Assembly: GCA_946481475.1 (NCBI GenBank)
Contig: CAMLOB010000349.1
Location: 1-5,084 of the forward strand
Source: an uncultured Chlorobiota bacterium
GTDB lineage: Bacteria > Bacteroidota > Kapaibacteriia > OLB7
Direction: 5' to 3'
Length of the DNA stretch: 5,084 bases
Part shown: positions 1 to 5,084 of the stretch, in pieces
Layout: the number at the start of each line of letters is the position of its first letter
Numbering within the stretch: position 1 is the first letter of the stretch
The notes under the pieces: generated by a model
Database searches by the model: none
What the model was told of the DNA's origin: nothing
The model's input: the letters and a program-made list of their open reading frames with translations, nothing else
Program-made: the position numbers and the translations under genes

Positions 1-461
1 TAGGCATATTCCACTTCATACTGGCTTCCCCCCTCGACCGAACTCCAGACCAGAGAGACGATCGTCGGCTGATCGGTTGCCCCGTCGGTCGGCGAGACCG
101 GCTGCGGTATCCCCCGATCCGGTTTCGTCGTGAATGTCCGGACGGCCGACCAGTCGGTAGCCGGGTTGCCCTCTATATCGAGTCCGCGCACACGCCAGAT
201 GTACAGCGTGGAGTAGAGCAGATTGGCCGCCACGGTCTCCGACTCCTCGGTCACGATCCCCTCGACATCCTCGAATGCCGGATCGGTCCCGTATTCCACT
301 TCATAGGCAACCACGGCCGAGAGTGGCCGCCAGCCGAGCGTAACGTCGATCGGCTGGTCGGTCGCCCCGTCCGACGGCATATTCGGCACCGGCTGAGCAG
401 TGGTGGTCACCGCCGCTACGATCAGCAAAAGGGAGAAAGAAATCAGTCTGTGCTTCATCAT
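1..461 (-). CDS. Secreted protein with fibronectin type III-like repeats (N-terminal part, runs off left edge)
   Basis: The minus-strand frame is open from the ATG at 461-459 to the window edge and gives 153 residues with no stop. Residues 1-22 look like a Sec signal peptide: M-M-K-H-R, then a hydrophobic core (residues 6-18), then T-T-A before Q23, a likely signal peptidase I site. One FN3-like domain follows (about 24-117), with the usual W in an early strand, a Y-E-V-E-Y strand, an Y-I-W-R-V-R strand and a closing W-S-x-x-x-x-F-T-T. A second domain begins at about residue 118, repeating D-G-A-T-D-Q-P and Y-E-V-E-Y 95 codons later. Such repeats usually act as spacers or adhesion modules in exported proteins; the function of this one cannot be read here. 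A second ATG at 458-456 is an equally good start and sits 7 nt after a GGGA, against 4 nt for the first. The remainder, including any catalytic or sorting domain, lies outside the window. Confidence 0.85.
   Translation of the reverse strand, partial: MMKHRLISFSLLLIVAAVTTTAQPVPNMPSDGATDQPIDVTLGWRPLSAVVAYEVEYGTDPAFEDVEGIVTEESETVAANLLYSTLYIWRVRGLDIEGNPATDWSAVRTFTTKPDRGIPQPVSPTDGATDQPTIVSLVWSSVEGGSQYEVEYA
7..375 (-). repeat. Coding tandem repeat, 285-bp (95-codon) FN3-like unit
   Basis: Matching segments inside the secreted protein gene recur exactly 285 bp apart. The 14-mer tattccacttcata lies at 7-20 and again at 292-305, and 66-88 matches 351-373 with three mismatches. The spacing is 95 codons, the usual size of an FN3 module plus linker. 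The similarity is concentrated in the module's entry motif (D-G-A-T-D-Q-P) and one beta strand (Y-E-V-E-Y), so the copies have diverged elsewhere. More copies probably lie beyond the left edge. Confidence 0.75.
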
Positions 462-537
462 TGTATCCCGTTTATGTTATTGTGGAAGCATTCCGTACTC
501 AATCGGATCGGCCGCATTTCGCGACCGGGATACAATG
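459..537 (-). promoter_or_regulatory. 12-bp inverted repeat covering the ribosome-binding site and first ATG of the secreted protein gene
   Basis: cattgtatcccg at 459-470 and its exact reverse complement cgggatacaatg at 526-537 form a perfect 12-bp inverted repeat with a 55-nt loop. In minus-strand RNA the downstream arm contains the GGGA that could act as ribosome-binding site and the first ATG (461-459). A transcript beginning upstream of 537 could therefore fold to hide the start. The repeat is seen directly; translational control is inference. It could instead be a pair of protein-binding half sites. Confidence 0.5.
474..502 (-). promoter_or_regulatory. Weak sigma70-like promoter candidate for the secreted protein gene
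   Basis: On the minus strand TTGAGT (502-497) and TAACAT (479-474) are separated by exactly 17 nt and each matches the sigma70 consensus at four of six positions. Transcription would begin close to 467, leaving a very short leader. That start lies inside the loop of the inverted repeat at 459-537, so use of this promoter would exclude the hairpin. FCB bacteria often use a different promoter consensus, so confidence is low. Confidence 0.25.
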
Positions 538-783
538 TAGCAGCGTGTGGAAACGGCGGCCGTAACGGGCGACCACCATTCGAGGAAAAGTTCGGCGATT
601 GAGAAAAATCCCGGCCACGGTTGGAGCGGAAGCCGGCCACGAGTCTTGAAACCGTGGATTTTCAGAGGTTTTGCGGGACGTCAGGGAGACTGCATCGGAC
701 GCAATGGGGCGTTGTCGGATCCTCTCCAGCCGACTGATTCAAGGGCCGCTCACAGGAACATCCGGTTCGAGCCGCCGGAAGAG
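538..783. other. Non-coding gap between the P-loop gene and the secreted protein gene
   Basis: I see no credible gene here: the short open frames on either strand are low-complexity, lack ribosome-binding sites and overlap each other. The only internal structure is weak. The 9-mer ccggccacg occurs at 611-619 and 633-641, and ccacgg (615-620) could pair with ccgtgg (652-657). An A5 run at 604-608 gives U5 in minus-strand RNA after this region, but no good stem lies directly before it, so I do not call a terminator. Confidence 0.6.
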
Positions 784-1326
784 CTACGAAGGGTTGCGGT
801 GTGGTGACGGAGCGTCGGGACGGATGGAGCCGAACGCGGAGAGGATGTCCTCATCGCTTATCTCCACATTCTTCAGCACCAGTTGCGCATCCCATTGAAC
901 AGCGGCGGCCAGGCGGTTGATCCACTCCACCTGTTCGTCGGAAACCGGGATATGTGCCGAGGCATCACGCGAGCGGACCCGTTGCAGGCAGAGATCGGGC
1001 GGAACGTCGAGGCGGATGGAGACCGTCGTGCAGACATCCTCCATCCGCCCGATCATCCTGCGGAATTCCTCGGCGGTACCGGTCGTCTCGATCACCACCT
1101 CCCGCGCATTCCGGAACATCTCTCGGAGCTTCTCCTCGACGACGGCAAACCCTTCGCGGATATACTCCGCGTCGGTGATCTCCCTCTGGCGGCGCAGTCC
1201 CTTGAAAACCGGCTCCACCCTGAAGAAGGGAATGCCGAGCGAACGTTCGATCAATCCGCCGATATACGTCTTGCCGCTCCCCTTCGGGCCGACGAGGATG
1301 TAGAGTATACCCCTGTTTCCATTCAT
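784..1326 (-). CDS. Small P-loop kinase-like protein, function unknown
   Basis: This complete 180-residue protein has a textbook Walker A motif near its N-terminus, G13-P-K-G-S-G-K-T20, preceded by a hydrophobic beta strand (I-L-Y-I-L-V). A second strand ends in I-E-T-T-G at 79-83, where small kinases place substrate- or magnesium-binding residues. An arginine-rich stretch R116-V-R-S-R-D121 resembles the lid that closes over ATP in shikimate, gluconate and related nucleoside-monophosphate-type kinases. This suggests ATP-dependent phosphorylation of a small molecule in the cytoplasm, but I do not recognise the substrate-binding motifs of shikimate or gluconate kinase, and assign no substrate. 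The last 15 residues (P- and R-rich) look disordered. The ATG at 1326-1324 is the only start that keeps the first strand, with a weak GGGA four to seven bases upstream. It stands 260 bp downstream of uvrB, so a link to repair is not implied. A regulatory NTPase is an alternative. Confidence 0.85.
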   Translation of the reverse strand: MNGNRGILYILVGPKGSGKTYIGGLIERSLGIPFFRVEPVFKGLRRQREITDAEYIREGFAVVEEKLREMFRNAREVVIETTGTAEEFRRMIGRMEDVCTTVSIRLDVPPDLCLQRVRSRDASAHIPVSDEQVEWINRLAAAVQWDAQLVLKNVEISDEDILSAFGSIRPDAPSPHRNPS

Positions 1327-1401
1327 CTTTCCCGTTTCACTCCGTCATCATGTTTGTCAGCCCGCAAAGAATGCCGTCGCCTGACCTTACCGGCTGTTGC
1401 T

Positions 1402-1527
1402 TCCTCAAAGCTCAAGGCTGATAGCTGAACACTCAAAGCTCACCGCTGATAGCTGAATGCTCAAATCTCACCCCTGATAGCTGAACGCTCAAAGCTCACC
1501 GCTGATAGCTGAATGCTCAAATCTCAC
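1402..1527. repeat. Nested tandem repeat: 18 seven-base words, 28-bp units, 56-bp alternating period
   Basis: The 126 bp divide without gaps into 18 consecutive heptamers that all fit NNCTSAN (positions 3, 4 and 6 invariant). Four heptamers make a 28-bp unit: copies at 1417-1444, 1445-1472, 1473-1500 and 1501-1528. The second and fourth copies are identical over all 28 bases; the first and third differ from each other at two positions. Units therefore alternate, giving a 56-bp higher-order period. The first heptamers (1402-1415) are more degenerate. The array lies between uvrB and the P-loop gene and is not in a credible reading frame. It has no unique spacers, so it is not a CRISPR array. 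It resembles the heptanucleotide short tandem repeats (STRR) described in cyanobacteria in structure only. Confidence 0.9.
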
Positions 1528-1557
1528 CCCAACACCTCACTACCCCACCCCATCCCC
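1527..1557 (-). other. G-run tract just downstream of uvrB, possible long-loop G-quadruplex
   Basis: The minus strand carries four runs of four G (complements of C runs at 1554-1557, 1548-1551, 1543-1546 and 1527-1530), separated by loops of 2, 1 and 12 nt. The tract begins 30 nt after the uvrB stop codon, on the sense strand, so it would be in the 3' untranslated RNA. The 12-nt loop exceeds the usual limit of seven for a canonical quadruplex. Folding, and any role in ending transcription or protecting the message, is inference. Confidence 0.4.
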
Positions 1558-1586
1558 GCCACATCGGGAAGCACGGATCGCTCCGG

Positions 1587-3632
1587 CTACGCCCCCCCCA
1601 GCGTCTCCTCCAGTCTGCCGATCTCGTCGCGAATCTCCGCCGCCTTCTCGAACTCCAGATTCTTCGCCGCCTCTTTCATCTGCTCCCGCAGCGTCCCGAT
1701 CAGGTCACGCTTCTGGTCATCGGTCATGTACCGGAACATCGGCTCCTCGACAAGCGACAGCGTCGACTTCCGTTCTGCGTCGGCCCGCTTGCGATCACGA
1801 CTTGCCTTCACATCGGCAATCGCCGTCGATTCCATGATTCTCTCGCGGGATTTCCGGACGGTTCTCGGCGTGATGTCATGCTCACGGTTGTACTCGATCT
1901 GCATCTCCCGCCGTCTCCCGCTCTCCTCGATCACCGCTCGCATCGAATCGGTGATTTTGTCGGCATACATGATCACCATCCCCCGCTCGTGCCGGGCGGT
2001 CCGTCCCGCCGTCTGCATCAGCGAACGTTCGCTCCGGAGGAACCCCTCCTTGTCGGCATCCAGAATCGCCACCAGCGAGACCTCCGGAAGGTCCAGCCCT
2101 TCGCGCAGCAGGTTGACGCCGATCAGCACGTCGTACTCGCCGAGACGGAGATCGCGCAGGATCTCCACACGCTCCAGCGCGTCGATTTCCGAGTGGATGT
2201 ACTGCGTCCTGATGTTCAGGTCGATCAGATACTCGGCCAGGTCCTCGGCCATCCGCTTTGTCAGCGTCGTCACCAGCACCCGCTCCTTCTCCCCTTCCGG
2301 CCTCCCGACCCGGTCCCGTATCTCGGCGATCAGGTCGTCGATCTGGTTCTTGACCGGACGAATCTGGATCACCGGGTCCAGCAGTCCGGTCGGACGGATG
2401 ATCTGCTCGACGATAACGCCACCGGAGAGCTCCAGTTCGGCGTCGGCCGGAGTAGCACTCACAAAGATGGCCTGCCCGATCCTCTGCATGAACTCATCGA
2501 ACTTCAATGGTCGGTTGTCCAGCGCCGACGGCAGACGGAATCCGTGTTCGACAAGGGTCAGCTTCCGGGCGCGATCGCCGTTGTGCATCCCCCGAATCTG
2601 CGGAAGCGTCACGTGACTCTCGTCGATGATCGTCAGGAAATCATCCGGGAAGTAATCGATCAACGTCGCCGGCGGTTCCCCGGGAGACCGATTTGCCAGG
2701 ATTCGGGAGTAGTTCTCGATACCGGAACAGTATCCGAGTTCCTTCATCATTTCAATGTCGAACAACGTCCGCTGCTCCAGCCGCTGCGCCTCCAGCAGTT
2801 TGTCCTGACCCCGCAACTCCTTCAACCGTTCGGCAAGCTCCTCCCGAATCTCCCCTATCGCCCGGTTCAGTTCCGGTCTGGTGGTAACGAAATGCTTGGC
2901 CGGGTAGATAATCACCGAGTTCAACTCCTCGATCACCCGTCCGGTCAGTCGGTCGATTTTGCTGAGCCGCTCGATCTCGTCGCCGAACATCTCGATCCGG
3001 ATCCCCTCCTCATCCTCGTATGCCGGGATCACCTCCACCACATCGCCGCGAACGCGGAAGTTGCCGCGGAAGAAATCGACGTCGTTTCGGGAGTAGTGGA
3101 TATCACTCAGTTTGTAGAGCAGGTCGTTCCGTTCGATCCGCTGCCCCTTCCTCAACTGCAGAAGCAGTGCCCCGTATGCCTCCTTCGATCCGATGCCGTA
3201 GATGCAGGAGACCGAGGCGACGATCAACACGTCCCGCCGTCCGTCCAGCAACGCACTGGTCGCCTTCAGCCGGAGCCGGTCGATTTCGTCGTTGATGTTG
3301 AAATCCTTCTCGATGAACGTATCGGTCGAGGGGATGTACGCCTCCGGCTGGTAATAGTCGTAGTAGCTGATGAAGAACTCGACCGCATTCTCCGGAAAGA
3401 AACTCTTGAACTCTCCGTAGAGCTGGGCGGCCAGCGTCTTGTTGTGACTGATCACCAGCGTCGGCCGCTGAAGCTTCTGCACCACGTGGGCCATGCTGAA
3501 CGTCTTGCCCGACCCGGTGATGCCGAGGAGCGTCTGGAACCGGTCGTTCCGTTCAACACCTTCGACAAGCTGTCGGATCGCCTCCGGCTGATCGCCGGTC
3601 GGCTCGAATTCTGAAACGATCTTGAAGTCCAT
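1587..3632 (-). CDS. uvrB: UvrABC system protein B (excinuclease subunit B)
   Basis: UvrB takes over damaged DNA from UvrA, checks the lesion with its helicase-like motor and recruits UvrC for incision in nucleotide excision repair. The 681-residue product matches the family's usual length (E. coli 673). Visible landmarks, in order: P-T-G-D-Q-P-E-A-I at 11-19; Walker A G37-I-T-G-S-G-K-T44; the strand-separating beta-hairpin with its tyrosines (Y90, Y91, Y93, Y94) to about 110; the UvrA-interacting region in the following 150 residues; Walker B D337-E-S-H340; S-A-T at 392-394; motif V around L-R-E-G-L-D (509-514); motif VI with arginines R544 and R547; and a C-terminal UVR (UvrC-binding) helix pair at about 643-677. 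Motif VI reads Q-T-A-G-R-T-A-R-H, a variant of the common Q-T-I-G-R-A-A-R-N, with both catalytic arginines kept. The ATG at 3632-3630 starts the protein where the family does; no purine-rich ribosome-binding site precedes it. No frameshift or truncation is seen. Confidence 0.98.
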   Translation of the reverse strand: MDFKIVSEFEPTGDQPEAIRQLVEGVERNDRFQTLLGITGSGKTFSMAHVVQKLQRPTLVISHNKTLAAQLYGEFKSFFPENAVEFFISYYDYYQPEAYIPSTDTFIEKDFNINDEIDRLRLKATSALLDGRRDVLIVASVSCIYGIGSKEAYGALLLQLRKGQRIERNDLLYKLSDIHYSRNDVDFFRGNFRVRGDVVEVIPAYEDEEGIRIEMFGDEIERLSKIDRLTGRVIEELNSVIIYPAKHFVTTRPELNRAIGEIREELAERLKELRGQDKLLEAQRLEQRTLFDIEMMKELGYCSGIENYSRILANRSPGEPPATLIDYFPDDFLTIIDESHVTLPQIRGMHNGDRARKLTLVEHGFRLPSALDNRPLKFDEFMQRIGQAIFVSATPADAELELSGGVIVEQIIRPTGLLDPVIQIRPVKNQIDDLIAEIRDRVGRPEGEKERVLVTTLTKRMAEDLAEYLIDLNIRTQYIHSEIDALERVEILRDLRLGEYDVLIGVNLLREGLDLPEVSLVAILDADKEGFLRSERSLMQTAGRTARHERGMVIMYADKITDSMRAVIEESGRRREMQIEYNREHDITPRTVRKSRERIMESTAIADVKASRDRKRADAERKSTLSLVEEPMFRYMTDDQKRDLIGTLREQMKEAAKNLEFEKAAEIRDEIGRLEETLGGA

Positions 3633-3689
3633 GACGGGAAGTTATGAATTGGGAGTGACAAGGGGATGTCAGGAGAGAACGAGGAAGTT

Positions 3690-3717
3690 CGATTGAGGAT
3701 TTTCGATTGGCGAGTGA
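3690..3717. repeat. Four degenerate seven-base words (CGATTGA-like)
   Basis: Four consecutive heptamers, CGATTGA, GGATTTT, CGATTGG and CGAGTGA, share G, A and T at positions 2, 3 and 5. The 8-mer ttcgattg recurs exactly 14 bp apart (3688-3695 and 3702-3709). It lies 58 bp upstream of the uvrB start, in untranslated DNA. The run is short and degenerate, so chance is not excluded; it is listed because it has the same seven-base period as the array at 1402-1527. Confidence 0.4.
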
Positions 3718-3743
3718 ACCGGACGATACACACTTCGTGGCTT

Positions 3744-3820
3744 CTTTGTGTCTCCGCCGCGGCGGATGTCTTTGTGTTGAGTTACCACAAAGTCACAAAG
3801 GGCACAAAGAAATCACAAAG
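3744..3820. repeat. CTTTGTG/CACAAAG inverted and direct repeat cluster upstream of uvrB
   Basis: Two copies of CTTTGTG (3744-3750, 3770-3776) are followed by four copies of its reverse complement CACAAAG (3786-3792, 3794-3800, 3803-3809, 3814-3820). The direct copies are spaced 8, 9 and 11 bp apart, so they are not a strict tandem array. Either strand could form several alternative stems. From memory, words of this kind (cacaaagtcacaaagg-like) occur in the intergenic DNA of many environmental bacterial genomes, which would make this one copy of a dispersed repeat; a genome search would settle that. No open frame uses the region convincingly. Confidence 0.75.
3753..3766. repeat. 14-bp perfect palindrome TCCGCCGCGGCGGA
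   Basis: TCCGCCGCGGCGGA equals its own reverse complement and sits exactly between the two CTTTGTG words of the cluster. It is entirely C and G apart from its end bases, in contrast to the AT-rich words around it. It could be a dimeric protein-binding site or the conserved core of the dispersed repeat. A hairpin in RNA would need the centre bases as a loop, so an RNA role is less likely. Confidence 0.7.
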
Positions 3821-3829
3821 GATAGCTGT

Positions 3830-3848
3830 CCCCGGAATTATTCGGGGG
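3830..3848 (-). terminator. Possible hairpin across the stop codon of the membrane protein gene
   Basis: In minus-strand sense, CCCC (3848-3845) can pair with GGGG (3833-3830), then after one mismatch GAA pairs with TTC, leaving the TAA stop codon (3840-3838) as a three-base loop. No U-run follows, so it is not a canonical intrinsic terminator; it may be only an mRNA 3'-end structure or chance. Confidence 0.25.
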
Positions 3849-5084
3849 TGTAGATGATCAGATCCTCGACACGCCCACTCTCCTTTGCCTCCAGCTTCAC
3901 GTCAGCCGGAAGGACAAGGATGTGATCCCGTTTCCAGAGGTTCAGGCTGTCACGCATATCGTCACGCCTGAAATCTTCCGGATGAAACCCCCGCACCTCC
4001 CGCTCGGGGAAATAGGCTCCGAGAGGGGGAGCCATCCCCTGAATGGCGATGACCGGAGCGTCGACATCTCCCCGCGCTGCGGTCAGAACCGCCTGGCGGA
4101 CTTCACGGGCCTTCGTATAGGATGGGAGGCGAATCTCGAACTGTGCGAGTGTGAAGAGGAGACAGGCGGTCAGCAACGCGATCACCGTCTGCCGATTCGC
4201 TCCGATCCCGGCCCGCTCCGAAAGGACATGCAAATAGAAGGTGAAGGCCAGACAGAAGACCGGGAAGAGATACCAGCGCAGAACCAGTGCCGGATTAAGC
4301 TGGGTATACGCAATCGCAAGGACCACACCGAGCGAGACGAAGAGACTCCCCCGCCTCAGCAGTTTCTGCCATCCCCAGATGATGCCGGCAATGATCCCGA
4401 CAAGCAACAGCAACTCGATCGGCGAACTGGTCCACTTCCATTCGATCATATCCCGGAACGTCAGAAATCCGTCGACGTGCGAGTCGAGCCGGAACAGGGC
4501 GATATAGGCTTGCAGAGCATAGGATTTCAGCAGGCCCAGCTTCAGAACCCCGGCGGGCCACAGTAAAAGCATGAATCCGGTCAGCCAGGCAAGATCCACA
4601 AGCTTCGTGCGAACAAACGGCTTCCAGTCCTTACGGTTCTTCCAGAGACCGATCAGGGTCCAGAGCACAAGCATCCCGTTGAGGAAGAGACTGTACTCGA
4701 CACTGCAGAGAGCGACGGCAAGGGCAAAGATGGCCAGACGTTTGATCCAGGTCTTCGACCGGTTACGCTCGTAGGCATACCAGGCCAGAGCCATCAGGGT
4801 CACCGCCAGTCCGAAGGGGACGTGCATGTTGAAGGCGCAGGCCGAGGCGATCCAGTTGGCCGAGGCGGGGACAAGAACAAACCAGGGAGTGAACAGATCG
4901 GGCTCCTTCAGGGCCAGACCGGCAAGAATCAATATCCAGAGGATCATCAGTCCGAACGTTCCGAAGCGGAGCTGATTCTCCTCCGGCATATCGGGGGCGA
5001 TCGCCCGGGTAATCATCGGATGGTAGAAGGCAAACGGCGGATGGTAGTGACGGTAGAAGGCCGAGCTGCCGCTGGAACGGATCA
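3838..5084 (-). CDS. Multi-pass membrane protein, GT-C (PMT/GT39-like) glycosyltransferase family, C-terminal part
   Basis: The frame is open from the TAA at 3840-3838 to the right edge, giving 414 residues. The ATG at 5016-5014 is internal: 22 more in-frame codons without a stop precede it. Those 22 residues include H14-P-P-F17 (counted from the edge), matching the H/K-P-P-hydrophobic loop typical of PMT_2/GT39-like membrane glycosyltransferases, which move sugars from polyprenyl-phosphate carriers to acceptors on the outer face of the inner membrane. About nine or ten hydrophobic segments follow (roughly 40-58, 64-84, 87-105, 113-147 as a pair, 161-182, 220-238, 246-262, 267-287, 297-314). 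A soluble tail of about 100 residues, probably outside the membrane, ends the protein. The first membrane helix and the acidic catalytic loop expected before H-P-P-F lie outside the window. No substrate can be assigned, and an uncharacterised GT-C relative without known activity is equally possible. Confidence 0.8.
   Translation of the reverse strand, partial: IRSSGSSAFYRHYHPPFAFYHPMITRAIAPDMPEENQLRFGTFGLMILWILILAGLALKEPDLFTPWFVLVPASANWIASACAFNMHVPFGLAVTLMALAWYAYERNRSKTWIKRLAIFALAVALCSVEYSLFLNGMLVLWTLIGLWKNRKDWKPFVRTKLVDLAWLTGFMLLLWPAGVLKLGLLKSYALQAYIALFRLDSHVDGFLTFRDMIEWKWTSSPIELLLLVGIIAGIIWGWQKLLRRGSLFVSLGVVLAIAYTQLNPALVLRWYLFPVFCLAFTFYLHVLSERAGIGANRQTVIALLTACLLFTLAQFEIRLPSYTKAREVRQAVLTAARGDVDAPVIAIQGMAPPLGAYFPEREVRGFHPEDFRRDDMRDSLNLWKRDHILVLPADVKLEAKESGRVEDLIIYTPE

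Noticed and set aside
458..640. A 60-codon minus-strand frame ending in the start of the secreted protein gene
   Set aside because: It is low complexity, has no recognisable motif, and spans the inverted repeat and leader region; more likely untranslated DNA.
600..660. An intrinsic terminator before a U5 run on the minus strand
   Set aside because: The only stem, ccacgg/ccgtgg, has six pairs and a 31-nt loop and is not placed next to the U-run.
883..1428. A 181-codon plus-strand frame antisense to the P-loop gene
   Set aside because: It has no motif, while the minus strand carries an intact Walker A protein.
1402..1527. A CRISPR array
   Set aside because: The 28-bp units are directly adjacent with no unique spacers, and they subdivide into heptamers; no cas gene is nearby.
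1513..2616. A 367-codon plus-strand open frame starting in the repeat array
   Set aside because: The product is mostly S, R and I of low complexity, overlaps uvrB antisense, and lacks a ribosome-binding site; it is a shadow of uvrB.
1878..3614. A 578-codon plus-strand open frame antisense to uvrB
   Set aside because: It lies wholly inside uvrB on the opposite strand. Its product is rich in D, H, L, P, Q, R and V with no domain, as expected from the complement of GC-biased codons.
3633..3670. A sigma70 promoter for uvrB (CTGACA with a TCATAA-like -10)
   Set aside because: The spacing is 19 nt, the -10 match is poor, and it would leave almost no leader.
3922..4566. A 214-codon plus-strand open frame opposite the membrane protein gene
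   Set aside because: The product is highly charged with no recognisable motif, and the opposite strand encodes a clear membrane protein.

Overview
The window reads as a stretch of chromosome from a moderately GC-rich bacterium. All four protein genes I can support lie on the minus strand, so transcription runs from high to low coordinates. My best guess is a member of the FCB group (Bacteroidota/Ignavibacteriota/Zixibacteria-like). Three things suggest this: a secreted fibronectin-III-like repeat protein whose signal peptide ends in a T-T-A|Q type site, a uvrB start with no clear Shine-Dalgarno sequence, and gaps filled with short repeated words. No rRNA, tRNA or marker gene other than uvrB is present, so this placement is inference.

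In order of transcription: (1) 5084-3838, the C-terminal 414 residues of a multi-pass membrane protein resembling GT-C (PMT/GT39-like) glycosyltransferases. Its frame stays open to the window edge, so the ATG at 5016 is not its start. (2) A 205-bp gap (3837-3633) with a possible hairpin across the stop codon, a CACAAAG/CTTTGTG repeat cluster around a 14-bp perfect palindrome, and a short run of seven-base words. (3) 3632-1587, a complete uvrB (681 aa), the damage-verifying helicase-like subunit of nucleotide excision repair. (4) A 260-bp gap (1586-1327) with a G-run tract just after uvrB and then 126 bp of nested tandem repeat (7-bp words grouped into 28-bp units that alternate to give a 56-bp period). 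(5) 1326-784, a small orphan P-loop kinase-like protein (180 aa). (6) A gap of about 320 bp with no gene, ending in a 12-bp inverted repeat whose downstream arm covers the start of the last gene. (7) 461-1, the N-terminal 153 residues of an exported protein made of FN3-like repeats, running off the left edge.

The genes do not form an obvious pathway. Gaps of 205 to 322 bp argue against one tight operon, although all could be read in the same direction. The gaps are the most interesting part. Two of the three carry repetitive DNA built largely from seven-base words, and the third has an unusually placed inverted repeat. I did not find a convincing new multi-gene system, defence island, CRISPR array or mobile element.
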